Part shown: piece by piece, positions 56,725 through 64,000 of the stretch | Position numbering within the stretch: position 1 is the stretch's first letter | How the letters are laid out: the number at the start of each line of letters is the position of its first letter | Source: JBBATK01 sp044228685 | GTDB taxonomy: Bacteria; Bacteroidota; Ignavibacteria; Kapaibacteriales; NICIL-2 | Direction of reading: 5' to 3' | Length of the DNA stretch: 64,000 nucleotides | Assembly: GCA_044228685.1 (NCBI GenBank) | Contig: JBGAUL010000003.1 | Span: forward strand, 186,001 to 250,000 | Notes under the pieces: generated by a model | Told to the model about the DNA's origin: nothing | The model's input: only the letters and a program-made list of their open reading frames with translations | Databases searched by the model: none | Translations under genes and position numbers: made by a program

Positions 56725-58097
56725 GATATCAATCTCCTTTTTCCTGTTAACAAAACCTGCATCAACCATTTCTTCTTCTCTCTCAATTTTTCTGTCTTGG
56801 TTTTTAGCAGTTGAATTTCTTTGTCGGCTGATTGTAAAACGTGAGCAATGGCAGCCTGCTCTTTCAGCGCGGTTGGAATATTTAGCGACAATGACTGTAG
56901 TGTGGTCTTCGCAACACTGTAAACGGAGGTCCCTGTCGCTAATCTCCGCAGTTCATTTCTAACAGGTTCACTTGCGAACAAGTACCCACGAAATATTTCT
57001 GCTATCCATGCAGGATTGGCTCTAAGGACAATAGTATGCAGTCCGCCTACAGCAGTTTTGCTCTGAAGATTGACGACCTCCACTGCTTCACCAACTCCGT
57101 CATAGTCCTCGGAGGCGTCGGCCATGATAACGTCGCCTTCTTTCAAAAAGTCCCGTTCATTTATTACTTGATCCTGATCAATAATTTGAGGTATACTTTG
57201 TTGCGCTGAAAAATTCAAGAAATCGCTTTCATAGAGGGCATGTATATCTCCGTAATGAATACAGTATGTTAAGTTCTGACAGTTCATTTTTGATAAGCCT
57301 CCTCTTGAAATAGCATATGACTTTACGAACTTAAACACATCTCCCAATAATACCGTTTTCCACTCACCATAGTCAGTTTTCAATCGGTCATTTTGTTTCA
57401 ACCTCTTCTTCCCAGTCAATAAATTCTGCATCAACCACTTTTTCTGCAATTCTTTTTGCGTTATGAGTTGTGTGTTTTTACTAATGGCGATGTCCATGGT
57501 TTTGAGGATGTGGGCAATCATCTTTTGTTCATTACGCGGAGGGATGGCAAGTATCAGTCTTGAGATATTTGATTTAGAAATTCCGAATACGGAAAAGCCA
57601 GTTGCGATTCTCCTCAATTGTCGCACAACCTGAGGATGTTTCAGGATATACGTTCTGTATCCTTCTTCTGTCATCTCGTTCCTATCTCTAGCAGCAAATG
57701 TGTGAAGCCCGCTAACGATTCTCTTTCCATTTACATTCGTCAGCTCAACACATTCCGCAACTCCTTCATAATCTTCTGAGACATCGGCAATGATTAAATC
57801 TCCGTCTCGCAGCAACGGGAACTCCTCATCTCCCAGTGCTTCGTGGTTAATTAAATCATCTTTCACAAATGGAATTCTAAGTTCGATTTCAAGGTCTAAA
57901 ATCTCGTCTTCAAATGTTGCATGAATGTCTCCGTAGTGAATGCATTGGATTCCCTCGGCTGTTCTTTCATCAGTTAATTGATCACGTGAAAAAGAAAACG
58001 ATTTGAGAATGTCAAACACCGTTCCGAATTCAGGTGTACTCCAATCACTTGGAACCCTGTAATTGTAAAATGGTTTTGTGGTGGTTACAGCATTCAT
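56721..58097 (-). CDS. hsdS: Type I RM specificity subunit HsdS (two similar TRDs)
   Basis: A 458-residue DNA-recognition subunit with two target-recognition domains separated by a conserved helix (about 200-235: K-K-W-L-M-Q-N-L-L-T-G-K). Both TRDs carry the same motifs in the same order: C-I-H-Y-G-D-I-H-A, then D-G-D-L-I-I-A-D-V-S-E-D-Y-E-G-V / E-G-D-V-I-M-A-D-A-S-E-D-Y-D-G-V, then G-L-H-T, R-R-(I/L)-A-T-G. Their strong likeness predicts that the two half-sites are alike. Overlaps by 4 bp with both neighbours. Confidence 0.95.
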   Translation of the reverse strand: MNAVTTTKPFYNYRVPSDWSTPEFGTVFDILKSFSFSRDQLTDERTAEGIQCIHYGDIHATFEDEILDLEIELRIPFVKDDLINHEALGDEEFPLLRDGDLIIADVSEDYEGVAECVELTNVNGKRIVSGLHTFAARDRNEMTEEGYRTYILKHPQVVRQLRRIATGFSVFGISKSNISRLILAIPPRNEQKMIAHILKTMDIAISKNTQLITQKELQKKWLMQNLLTGKKRLKQNDRLKTDYGEWKTVLLGDVFKFVKSYAISRGGLSKMNCQNLTYCIHYGDIHALYESDFLNFSAQQSIPQIIDQDQVINERDFLKEGDVIMADASEDYDGVGEAVEVVNLQSKTAVGGLHTIVLRANPAWIAEIFRGYLFASEPVRNELRRLATGTSVYSVAKTTLQSLSLNIPTALKEQAAIAHVLQSADKEIQLLKTKTEKLREKKKWLMQVLLTGKRRLIS

Positions 58098-58852
58098 ATA
58101 TCAATAGTCGCCGAAGCATTGAATGAGTTGTGTTCGTTCCGCATCACATACCCCAACTGATTGGTGACAAGCTGCGTGTCACCGATAACAAACGCTGGAG
58201 TATTGCAATGATGATGTCCGTAAATCCAGTAAGCTGCATTGCTACTTTCAATAAGGTCGTAAAGCTCGGTAGCAAAGGCGCAATTGATGTTGTTGTTGTG
58301 GTATTTCTCTGGGTAGTTTATCAGTGTTGGCACATGGTGCGTCACAACGATGCGTTGTTTGTCAGTCGGCAGTGCCAAGGTACGCTTCAGAAAACCCAGG
58401 TCGTTTTCATGCAGAGCATTGAAGTCGGCGACGTTAAATTTTTCGCTCTTGTTTTTTATCTGCGTAAAATCGTTGACGCTTTGTTGCACAGTCCATTCGT
58501 GATGCGGTGGTATATGACTCCACAAAGTGCAGAAGTCGAATACAAGATTCTTGTACTGTACCGTCTTGTCATTGAGTAGAAAAACATTTGGTCTGATGTT
58601 GATGTACATTGGATTTGACCTATCTGACAAATCACTGCCATAGTACTCGTGATTGCCTGGTAACCAGAATGTCGACACAAAATTTGCAGAGCAGAAATCA
58701 AAAAAGTATCCGAATTCATGTATAAGCGTAAACGGAACAATATCCCCGGCGAGCACAAGTATTTCACCTTCCGGTTTCAATGGGAATTGATCCATGAACA
58801 ACTTGTTGTGCTGGAATTCTAAGTGAAGGTCTGAGCAGTACTGAACTTTCAT
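58094..58852 (-). CDS. Metallophosphoesterase in RM operon
   Basis: A 252-residue calcineurin-like phosphoesterase. Metal motifs are S-D-L-H-L-E near residue 7, L-A-G-D-I-V at 36, L-P-G-N-H-E-Y near 66, V-T-H-H-V-P and I-Y-G-H-H-H. Such enzymes cleave phosphodiesters of nucleotides or DNA; substrate is unknown. It overlaps hsdS (ATGA at 58094-58097) and the rhuM-like gene (ATGA at 58849-58852), which makes a shared function with the operon more likely than chance insertion. Confidence 0.88.
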   Translation of the reverse strand: MKVQYCSDLHLEFQHNKLFMDQFPLKPEGEILVLAGDIVPFTLIHEFGYFFDFCSANFVSTFWLPGNHEYYGSDLSDRSNPMYINIRPNVFLLNDKTVQYKNLVFDFCTLWSHIPPHHEWTVQQSVNDFTQIKNKSEKFNVADFNALHENDLGFLKRTLALPTDKQRIVVTHHVPTLINYPEKYHNNNINCAFATELYDLIESSNAAYWIYGHHHCNTPAFVIGDTQLVTNQLGYVMRNEHNSFNASATIDI

Positions 58853-59913
58853 TTTCTCAGTTTCTTTTTGGATTCCAATTTCTTCATCGCTGTGTCAAGC
58901 TCGTGATCTGACTTCTCCAACTGTTTTTTGTTTTTCATATCCTTGTCAAAATCGCTCTGATACAATGCGTCCTGAATGACTCTAAATTTCTCATATTCCG
59001 TCTCTGCAAGTTGCTGGGCTATCTCATGGCTTACCTTCCCCGCGTCTTCCAACACCTTGTAGTCGTTGAAACGAAGAAAGCCGTCGAGCTTTTCAACCCA
59101 CTCGTGCATACTCATTGCTATCTGACGTTTGGCCTGATTCTCTGCATAGTCAAGGTACATGCCGACAATGCGATTCAGTTCATCAATCTCATTGAGCTCC
59201 AAATAGTTCTTCGCTGTACCAACATCACTCTTTACAATCTTACCGTCCGGTGATTTTTTCCAAGTCCGCAAACCCATGTTCGGCTTATCAGCATCGGCTC
59301 TCTGTGCAACTATTTCGGCAGCGGTCTTACCGGTGATAGCACAGTGGAGTTTGTTCTGAACAGTCTTGTAAAACAAGAGTGTAATGTCAGCTTTGGGGTC
59401 GTAGTCAATACTACAATGAGCGTATATGTCTGTAATCTTTTGGTAGAACCTCCGTTCGCTAGCCCGAATTTCCCGAATGCGTTCAAGGAGCTCTTCAAAA
59501 TAGTCTCGTCCAAAGTTCTGCCCCTGCTTCATGCGCTCATCATCCATGACGAAACCTTTGATGATGAACTCTTTCAACGTCTTGGTCGCCCATATGCGAA
59601 ACCGAGTTGCTTCGCGAGAATTTACTCTGTAGCCAACAGCAATAATCGCATCCAGATTGTAGAACTCAACCTCTCGTGAAACCTCGCGGCTACCCTCAGT
59701 TTGAACTATTCGAAATTTTCGAACAGTTGCGCCTTGCTCCAATTCGCCGGAACGAAAGATTTCCTTTAAGTGATAGTTTACGGTATGGACTTCCACATTG
59801 AAAAGTTCACTCAGTTTTTTCTGTGAAAGCCAAAACGTCTCATTCTCAAAGAACACTTCAACTGTTTCTTTGCCTTCAGGAGTCGTGTACAGCAGTATCT
59901 CGAATTTTTCCAT
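58849..59913 (-). CDS. rhuM: RhuM-family protein in RM operon
   Basis: A 354-residue protein of the RhuM (virulence/RM-associated) family. The N-terminal domain is HTH-like (F-W-L-S-Q-K-K-L-S-E-L-F-N-V) with the family's typical E-V-E-F-Y-N-L-D-A-I-I-A-V-G-Y-R-V-N-S motif, then R-I-W-A-T-K-T-L-K-E-F-I-I-K-G-F-V-M-D. The C-terminal domain is helical with Y-L-D-Y-A-E-N-Q-A. RhuM genes commonly sit in type I RM operons and their function there is not known. It starts 2 bp after hsdM ends. Confidence 0.92.
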   Translation of the reverse strand: MEKFEILLYTTPEGKETVEVFFENETFWLSQKKLSELFNVEVHTVNYHLKEIFRSGELEQGATVRKFRIVQTEGSREVSREVEFYNLDAIIAVGYRVNSREATRFRIWATKTLKEFIIKGFVMDDERMKQGQNFGRDYFEELLERIREIRASERRFYQKITDIYAHCSIDYDPKADITLLFYKTVQNKLHCAITGKTAAEIVAQRADADKPNMGLRTWKKSPDGKIVKSDVGTAKNYLELNEIDELNRIVGMYLDYAENQAKRQIAMSMHEWVEKLDGFLRFNDYKVLEDAGKVSHEIAQQLAETEYEKFRVIQDALYQSDFDKDMKNKKQLEKSDHELDTAMKKLESKKKLRK

Positions 59914-59915
59914 TC

Positions 59916-61484
59916 TCAGCTCATCAATTCATTCATATACTTCTTCATCTCTTCCTGCACCACTGCAAGCTCTTTTTCGAGTTGCTCAATCTCACTCTGT
60001 ACCTTGACGATGTCCACTTCTGGTTCCTCCTCAAAGGTGTCAACGTAGCGCGGAATGTTCAGGTTGAACTCGTTCTCCTGGATTGTATCAAATGTTGCGA
60101 CGAAGCTGAACTTGTCCTCAACTACACCGGGTTTCAGTTTGCCTGCATTGAAATTGCGGTAGGTGTCGACGATGTGTTGAATGTCTGACTCACGCAGCTT
60201 GTTCTGATTCTTCGCTGATTCATAATGTTGACTACCATCAATGAACAGAACATTCGTGTTGCTGCCCTTGCCTCTGTTGAAAATCATTATCGCCGCCGGA
60301 ATGCCGGTACCGAAAAACAAGTTGGCTGGTAATCCAATGACTGCTTCCAGTAAATTCTCTTCAATGGTCTTCTGACGGATTTTTCCTTCGCTACTACCAC
60401 GGAACAAGACACCATGCGGTACAACCACGCCGACTTTTCCTTTGCTTTCAAAGGTCGTTTCAATCATGTGCGTGATGAACGCCCAATCACCTTTACTCTT
60501 CGGTGGTACGCCGCGCCAGAAACGATTGTACTTATCTGTTTCGGGATCAAAGCTGTCCGCTGCTTTGCTTTCTTCTTTGTCATCGCTCTTTCCCCACTTG
60601 TCGAGTGAAAAGGGAGGATTTGCAACGACAGTATCAAACTTCATCAGTGCGTCGCCTTGTTTCAGCTTCGGATTCCTGATAGTGTCGCCCCAGCGGATTG
60701 TTGCGTTATCAAAACCATGCAAAAACATGTTCATCACCGCTAAAGCCCAGGTACTTCCGTTGGCTTCTTGTCCGTATAAAGAGAAGTTGTCCGAGCCAAC
60801 TTCCAACCCGGCTTTGATGAGTAGTGATCCGGAGCCACATGTAGGATCACAGATACGTGAGCCGGGAGCAGACTTCGTAAGACGAGCAAGCAGTGTCGAA
60901 ACTTCACTTGGTGTAAAGAATTCACCTGCCTTTTTTCCGGCGTCACTGGCAAAATTGCCAATCAGATATTCGTACGCACCGCCGATAATGTCAACGCCAC
61001 CGATATGCGACGGACGCAAATCTAGTTCATCCTTGTGAAAGTCCAGTAGCAGGTTACGAAGGCGGGTGTTTTTGTCTTTCGGTTCTCCGAGTTTGTTGCT
61101 GTTGAAATCAATGTTCTGGAATATCCCTGCACCGTCTTCGCTGTACAGCTTCTCTCTGTTGGCTTCTTCCAGGTCAGTCAGTGCGATATTTATTAGCTCA
61201 CCAATGTTGGCTTCATTGCGATGTTCAAACAAATATTTGAAGTGACTGTGATCAGGCACAACAAAACGTTCGTGCTTCATCGCGCGATCTGCGCGCTCTT
61301 TATCGCCGTTATATTTTTTCAAATGTACATCGTACTTGTCATCATGTACATCGCTGAGGTACTTAATAAAAAGCATCGTGAGCACGTAGTCTTTATAGAC
61401 GCTTGGGTCGATGCTGCCACGAAAAGTGTCGCAGGCTTTCCATACTGCGTCGTTGATGTCTTTTTGCGTTATTGTCTTTGCCAT
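59916..61484 (-). CDS. hsdM: Type I RM modification subunit HsdM
   Basis: A 522-residue N6-adenine DNA methyltransferase. The N-terminal helical domain (Y-K-D-Y-V-L-T-M-L-F-I-K-Y-L-S-D) is typical. Motif I is I-C-D-P-T-C-G-S-G-S-L-L, preceded by E-F-F-T-P-S-E-V, and motif IV is N-P-P-F-S-L. A C-terminal coiled coil (about 490-520: E-Q-L-E-K-E-L-A-V-V-Q-E-E-M) contacts HsdS. It starts 1 bp after the half-S stop, so it is coupled to it. Confidence 0.97.
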   Translation of the reverse strand: MAKTITQKDINDAVWKACDTFRGSIDPSVYKDYVLTMLFIKYLSDVHDDKYDVHLKKYNGDKERADRAMKHERFVVPDHSHFKYLFEHRNEANIGELINIALTDLEEANREKLYSEDGAGIFQNIDFNSNKLGEPKDKNTRLRNLLLDFHKDELDLRPSHIGGVDIIGGAYEYLIGNFASDAGKKAGEFFTPSEVSTLLARLTKSAPGSRICDPTCGSGSLLIKAGLEVGSDNFSLYGQEANGSTWALAVMNMFLHGFDNATIRWGDTIRNPKLKQGDALMKFDTVVANPPFSLDKWGKSDDKEESKAADSFDPETDKYNRFWRGVPPKSKGDWAFITHMIETTFESKGKVGVVVPHGVLFRGSSEGKIRQKTIEENLLEAVIGLPANLFFGTGIPAAIMIFNRGKGSNTNVLFIDGSQHYESAKNQNKLRESDIQHIVDTYRNFNAGKLKPGVVEDKFSFVATFDTIQENEFNLNIPRYVDTFEEEPEVDIVKVQSEIEQLEKELAVVQEEMKKYMNELMS

Positions 61485-61485
61485 A

Positions 61486-62055
61486 CTATATGTTCAAGAG
61501 GGAAGTAATTTGTGTTTCAATTAATAAGCTCCGAAGTTCTGCAATCTTCTCACGCAGGTACTTTTCCTGGCGTTTGTGCTTATTGAGTAGCAAGATGTTG
61601 TTCTGCACGCTTAGAGTTGGAATTGGAATCTCAAGTTGTGAAATGACAGGCATCGAAATAGACGGTAAAGATGATCCCACCGCTTCAGCTTTCAGAATTC
61701 TTTGAGTAGCTGTGCGGTTAAGAAACCATGTTAAGTACTCTGGCAGAACCTGACTACCATTTTCGGTGTGTATGCGAATGACGAAAAACGACGTTGAAGC
61801 GACAGCTGGTTGAATGCTTTTACTAATCAAAGCTGCAAAGTTCTTTGTTCCTTTTGCGGCGAATAAGACATCGCCGGATTTCAGCAGATGCTTTTCAATC
61901 CTCAAATCACTTTTCAAGTCAGGGTGCAGGTCGGAGCTGAGTCTGCCGGATTCATCAAAATGTTTTGACTGTAGGTACACTATATCTCCTTGTAATACAG
62001 TTTGCGCGTAGACGCCTGTCATTATCGTAGCAATATCTCTGGTTTGTCTGATCAT
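61486..62055 (-). CDS. Half-length HsdS-like protein (single TRD)
   Basis: A 189-residue protein like one half of a type I S subunit: one TRD (V-Y-L-Q-S-K-H-F-D-E-S-G-R, then L-K-S-G-D-V-L-F-A-A-K-G-T-K-N-F-A) and one conserved helix with P-S-I-S-M-P-V-I-S-Q-L-E-I-P-I-P and Q-E-K-Y-L-R-E-K-I-A-E-L-R. The start ATG at 62055 lies 27 nt below a predicted transcription start; the in-frame ATG at 62118 lies above the promoter and is rejected. First gene of the RM operon, 1 bp before hsdM. Its TRD is unlike those of the full HsdS. Confidence 0.88.
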   Translation of the reverse strand: MIRQTRDIATIMTGVYAQTVLQGDIVYLQSKHFDESGRLSSDLHPDLKSDLRIEKHLLKSGDVLFAAKGTKNFAALISKSIQPAVASTSFFVIRIHTENGSQVLPEYLTWFLNRTATQRILKAEAVGSSLPSISMPVISQLEIPIPTLSVQNNILLLNKHKRQEKYLREKIAELRSLLIETQITSLLNI

Positions 62056-62085
62056 AAGCGAATAGTGTAGCCTTGCGAAGATGCG

Positions 62086-62110
62086 GCACAAAAATAATAA
62101 TAGTTTGTGC
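62086..62110. promoter_or_regulatory. Inverted repeat over RM promoter (possible operator)
   Basis: GCACAAA at 62086-62092 and TTTGTGC at 62104-62110 with an 11-bp spacer. It covers the -7 box and part of the spacer of the predicted RM promoter. A dimeric repressor bound here would block the operon; candidates in the operon are RhuM (HTH-like) or the half-S protein. Confidence 0.6.
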
Positions 62111-62119
62111 AATAGCAAA
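62089..62119 (-). promoter_or_regulatory. Bacteroidetes-type promoter of the RM operon
   Basis: On the minus strand, TTTG (62116-62119) is followed after 19 bp by TATTTTTG (62089-62096). This matches the known Bacteroidota consensus TTTG-N17-23-TAnnTTTG. A start near 62082 leaves a ~27-nt leader before the half-S ATG. Confidence 0.7.
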
Positions 62120-62897
62120 TTTATTTTCTTGTACGCGCACTACAAAATCTCATTTGAATACATAATCTAAGTAAAATGCAGCATGCGTCGTGGAACTGAC
62201 TGCGTCTGTTTCGCTAAAAAACTTCCAATCTGCTTCAAAATCGACGATTGATACGAAGTTTCCGTAAGAAAGCACAAGCAACGTATACAACGTAGCATCC
62301 TTACGTTCCTTGTACTGGATTTTTTAGCCCATTATCAAGTACTAAACTTAGTATGTTTAGCGTGCAAAATCGCGCGCATCTCATTAAAAAGCAATGGGTT
62401 AGAATCGGAATTCGTTCTTTCGTCTTTGAAAGCGTACATTGATGCTGTGCCTCCGGACAACTCAGACTTCATTGACAGGCTCCCGTGCTTTTACGAATCC
62501 TCTAAACTGCGCGTACTCTTCACAGGAGAGCGGCTGCGTTACAGGATAAGTCAAGTTCACCAGCCGCAACGGTGTGTCGAACAAATGAGAAGAGAAATCA
62601 AAAGAGTTTTCCTAAAAAGTGAGTTTTTCCCACTCAGGAATACTCTAGAAAATAGGAAAATCGTAACAATGAGGCGTACCGTGAGGAATGACACTTCCCA
62701 ACTCGCAACCTATCCACAGCGACAAAAGGTTCTAACAATGACGGATCGCCAGTGACTAGCAGAGTTGTCCCGATGGATATTCCATTCGAGAAACTTCGAC
62801 TCGAATGTGTCGGTCATTCCAACGAAGTGAGTCAGAGTGTTACTAATGTGCGTATCATTTTTGAGCTGCGCTTTCAAATTGATTTCAGACTGTGTGC
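62120..62897. other. Long intergenic region, no gene supported
   Basis: About 780 bp between the RM promoter and the DUF262 gene. An open frame at 62426-62755 on the plus strand codes 109 residues but has no family likeness, signal or ribosome site, and is rejected. The stretch has few strong hairpins. It may hold regulatory DNA or remains of a lost gene. Confidence 0.5.
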
Positions 62898-64000
62898 TTA
62901 GCTATCACTTTTCGCGAGGTTGCAGGCTGGACATGCAACCTGACCATTTGTAACTGTCGTTTGCCCGCCACGACTGTGAGCAATTTTGTGATCGCAATGC
63001 CAGTTGTCCCATTCTACTTTCTCACCGTTGCATTTGAGCTTAAGCTGGCAATAGCCTTGATCACGTCGATAGATAGCTAGCTTTTGGGGGTGAGAGAACT
63101 CTCGTTGAGAATCTTTGAGAGCTAGTTCCGGGTAACATGTTAATAGATCGCGAAGTAGGAATTCCATCCGTGCGCGAATCGAATCTGACGAGTCGGTACT
63201 ATGGGAAATCTTCTCTTTGTAGGAAATCCAGTCGGAGTTCATTGCATCAATGGGCTTCTCTTCCTCAGCTCTTCGACGGCTTTCGAAAGAAATGAACCAG
63301 TCTTTCAGGAGCACCCGTATCGGTTCATACACATAGTTTCGGTCCAGCTCCGAAACCACACAGTAAAGTGCGATCACGTTGTATCGTTCTAACTCGGGCA
63401 TTTTCTCATCAAAAATGTCAGCCATACGATCCAACGTCCTACGCACTGCTTTAGCAGTTTTAGAGTTCAGATCAAAGTCCTTGTGTTCTGTGTACATCCT
63501 GTTGAGATCTGCATTTTTCACGTTAGTTGGTTCTCCAGCTATTTCGAGCGCGACTAACTGGGCTGCAATGAGATCGTAGACATACCGACTATTGGAAAAT
63601 GCGACTGAGTTGAAGAAACGATGACCAGCGCACTGCCGCACAAACTCTCTCATCAAACCGGGGTAGGCATTCCGCTTTTCTTGCGCTTTAAGAGATGTAC
63701 CATTTTGAAGTCTCAGAAACATCTCACGCACGTCGTCCTCATCTGCCTCTTCAACAACTACGATCGAAAGCTGATATTGATCAAATGTTAAACGAAGATC
63801 AACGCTAAGATCAGTATAGTGGCATTTCGCTACCCTCTCGCCCTCTACATCATCAGCGTCTTTAGGCAACGCAAATTCATCTGACATAAATCCCCAGATT
63901 GCACGAAGACGTTGCTGTCCGTCGACAACTTCAAAGTGCTGCCCGCGCTCGCCCTTTTGCCGCCAATAGAGTTTCGGTATGTCGTATCCACGGAGGATTG
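62898..64000 (-). CDS. DUF262 and HNH protein (GmrSD-like), 5' partial
   Basis: At least 366 residues; the frame runs off the right edge, and the ATG at 63887 is internal. The leftmost visible part has V-V-D-G-Q-Q-R-L-R-A-I, the DUF262 D-G-Q-Q-R motif of ParB-like NTP-using enzymes. A helical part follows (R-L-Q-N-G-T-S-L-K-A-Q-E-K-R-N-A). The C-terminus is an HNH nuclease: H-C-D-H-K-I-A-H-S-R-G-G, then A-C-P-A-C-N, with a Q-G-Y-C-Q segment before. GmrSD enzymes restrict glucosylated DNA; single-chain DUF262-HNH proteins are related. Same strand as the RM operon. Confidence 0.85.
   Translation of the reverse strand, partial: ILRGYDIPKLYWRQKGERGQHFEVVDGQQRLRAIWGFMSDEFALPKDADDVEGERVAKCHYTDLSVDLRLTFDQYQLSIVVVEEADEDDVREMFLRLQNGTSLKAQEKRNAYPGLMREFVRQCAGHRFFNSVAFSNSRYVYDLIAAQLVALEIAGEPTNVKNADLNRMYTEHKDFDLNSKTAKAVRRTLDRMADIFDEKMPELERYNVIALYCVVSELDRNYVYEPIRVLLKDWFISFESRRRAEEEKPIDAMNSDWISYKEKISHSTDSSDSIRARMEFLLRDLLTCYPELALKDSQREFSHPQKLAIYRRDQGYCQLKLKCNGEKVEWDNWHCDHKIAHSRGGQTTVTNGQVACPACNLAKSDS

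Noticed and set aside
62426..62755. 109-codon open frame between the RM operon and DUF262 gene
   Set aside because: No likeness to a known protein, no signal or ribosome site, opposite strand to all neighbours.
62119..64000. Right-hand attachment site of the island
   Set aside because: I could not find a copy of the tRNA-Phe 3' end here, so the island probably extends past the window.

Overview
The window looks like a chromosome segment from a flagellated member of the Bacteroidota/Chlorobi superphylum, most like Ignavibacteria/Kapabacteria-type genomes. This is inference from three things seen together: flagellar genes (fliF, fliG, a flagellin with a textbook sigma-28 promoter), two secreted proteins with type IX secretion (T9SS) C-terminal sorting domains, and a Bacteroidetes-type promoter (TTTG / TAnnTTTG). 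No rRNA or CRISPR array was seen. There is one tRNA.

Positions 1-29,600 are mostly core chromosome. They hold the fliF end and fliG, an NtrC-type sigma-54 regulator, a small AT-hook protein with repeated GRP motifs, a fatty-acid hydroxylase-like protein, deoC, a PPP-type phosphatase, a cyclase-maf-ABC permease overlapping operon, flagellin followed by about 730 nt of hairpin-rich non-coding DNA, trmO, a class III aminotransferase, murF, a CAP-domain T9SS protein, a lipoprotein, ahcY, a SulP transporter, an Omp28/thioredoxin-like T9SS protein, a barrel-like protein and a rhodanese-thioredoxin fusion. Within this core is a small HUH/Y1 transposase (19,826-20,272) next to a 1.6-kb array of palindromic repeats (20,489-22,130). 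A related second array lies at 26,850-27,603. Both carry the box GAAACCGCACAACCAT beside a hairpin whose two arms change together between copies. This is a candidate undescribed REP-like element family.

A tRNA-Phe gene (29,613-29,685) is followed at once by a tyrosine recombinase, so everything from about 29.7 kb to past the right edge is probably a tRNA-integrated genomic island. Its cargo, left to right, is a DUF6624-like protein and a methyltransferase; a heavy-metal efflux cluster (small Cys-rich protein, a CzcA-type RND pump fused to an outer-membrane factor, a membrane-fusion lipoprotein, a CPx-type P-ATPase with an altered phosphorylation signature); a replication module (excisionase-like HTH, primase-like protein, RepA/AAA_25-like ATPase); and then defence genes.

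The defence part, 45.5-64 kb, is all on the minus strand. It contains an actin/Hsp70-fold ATPase tightly coupled to a large SNF2 helicase; an eight-gene type I restriction-modification operon transcribed half-S, hsdM, rhuM, metallophosphoesterase, hsdS, OLD-family ATPase/TOPRIM nuclease, hsdR, zinc metallopeptidase, with near-continuous start/stop overlaps; and the 3' part of a DUF262 + HNH (GmrSD-like) gene at the edge. The RM operon has a recognisable promoter overlapped by an inverted repeat, which suggests autoregulation.
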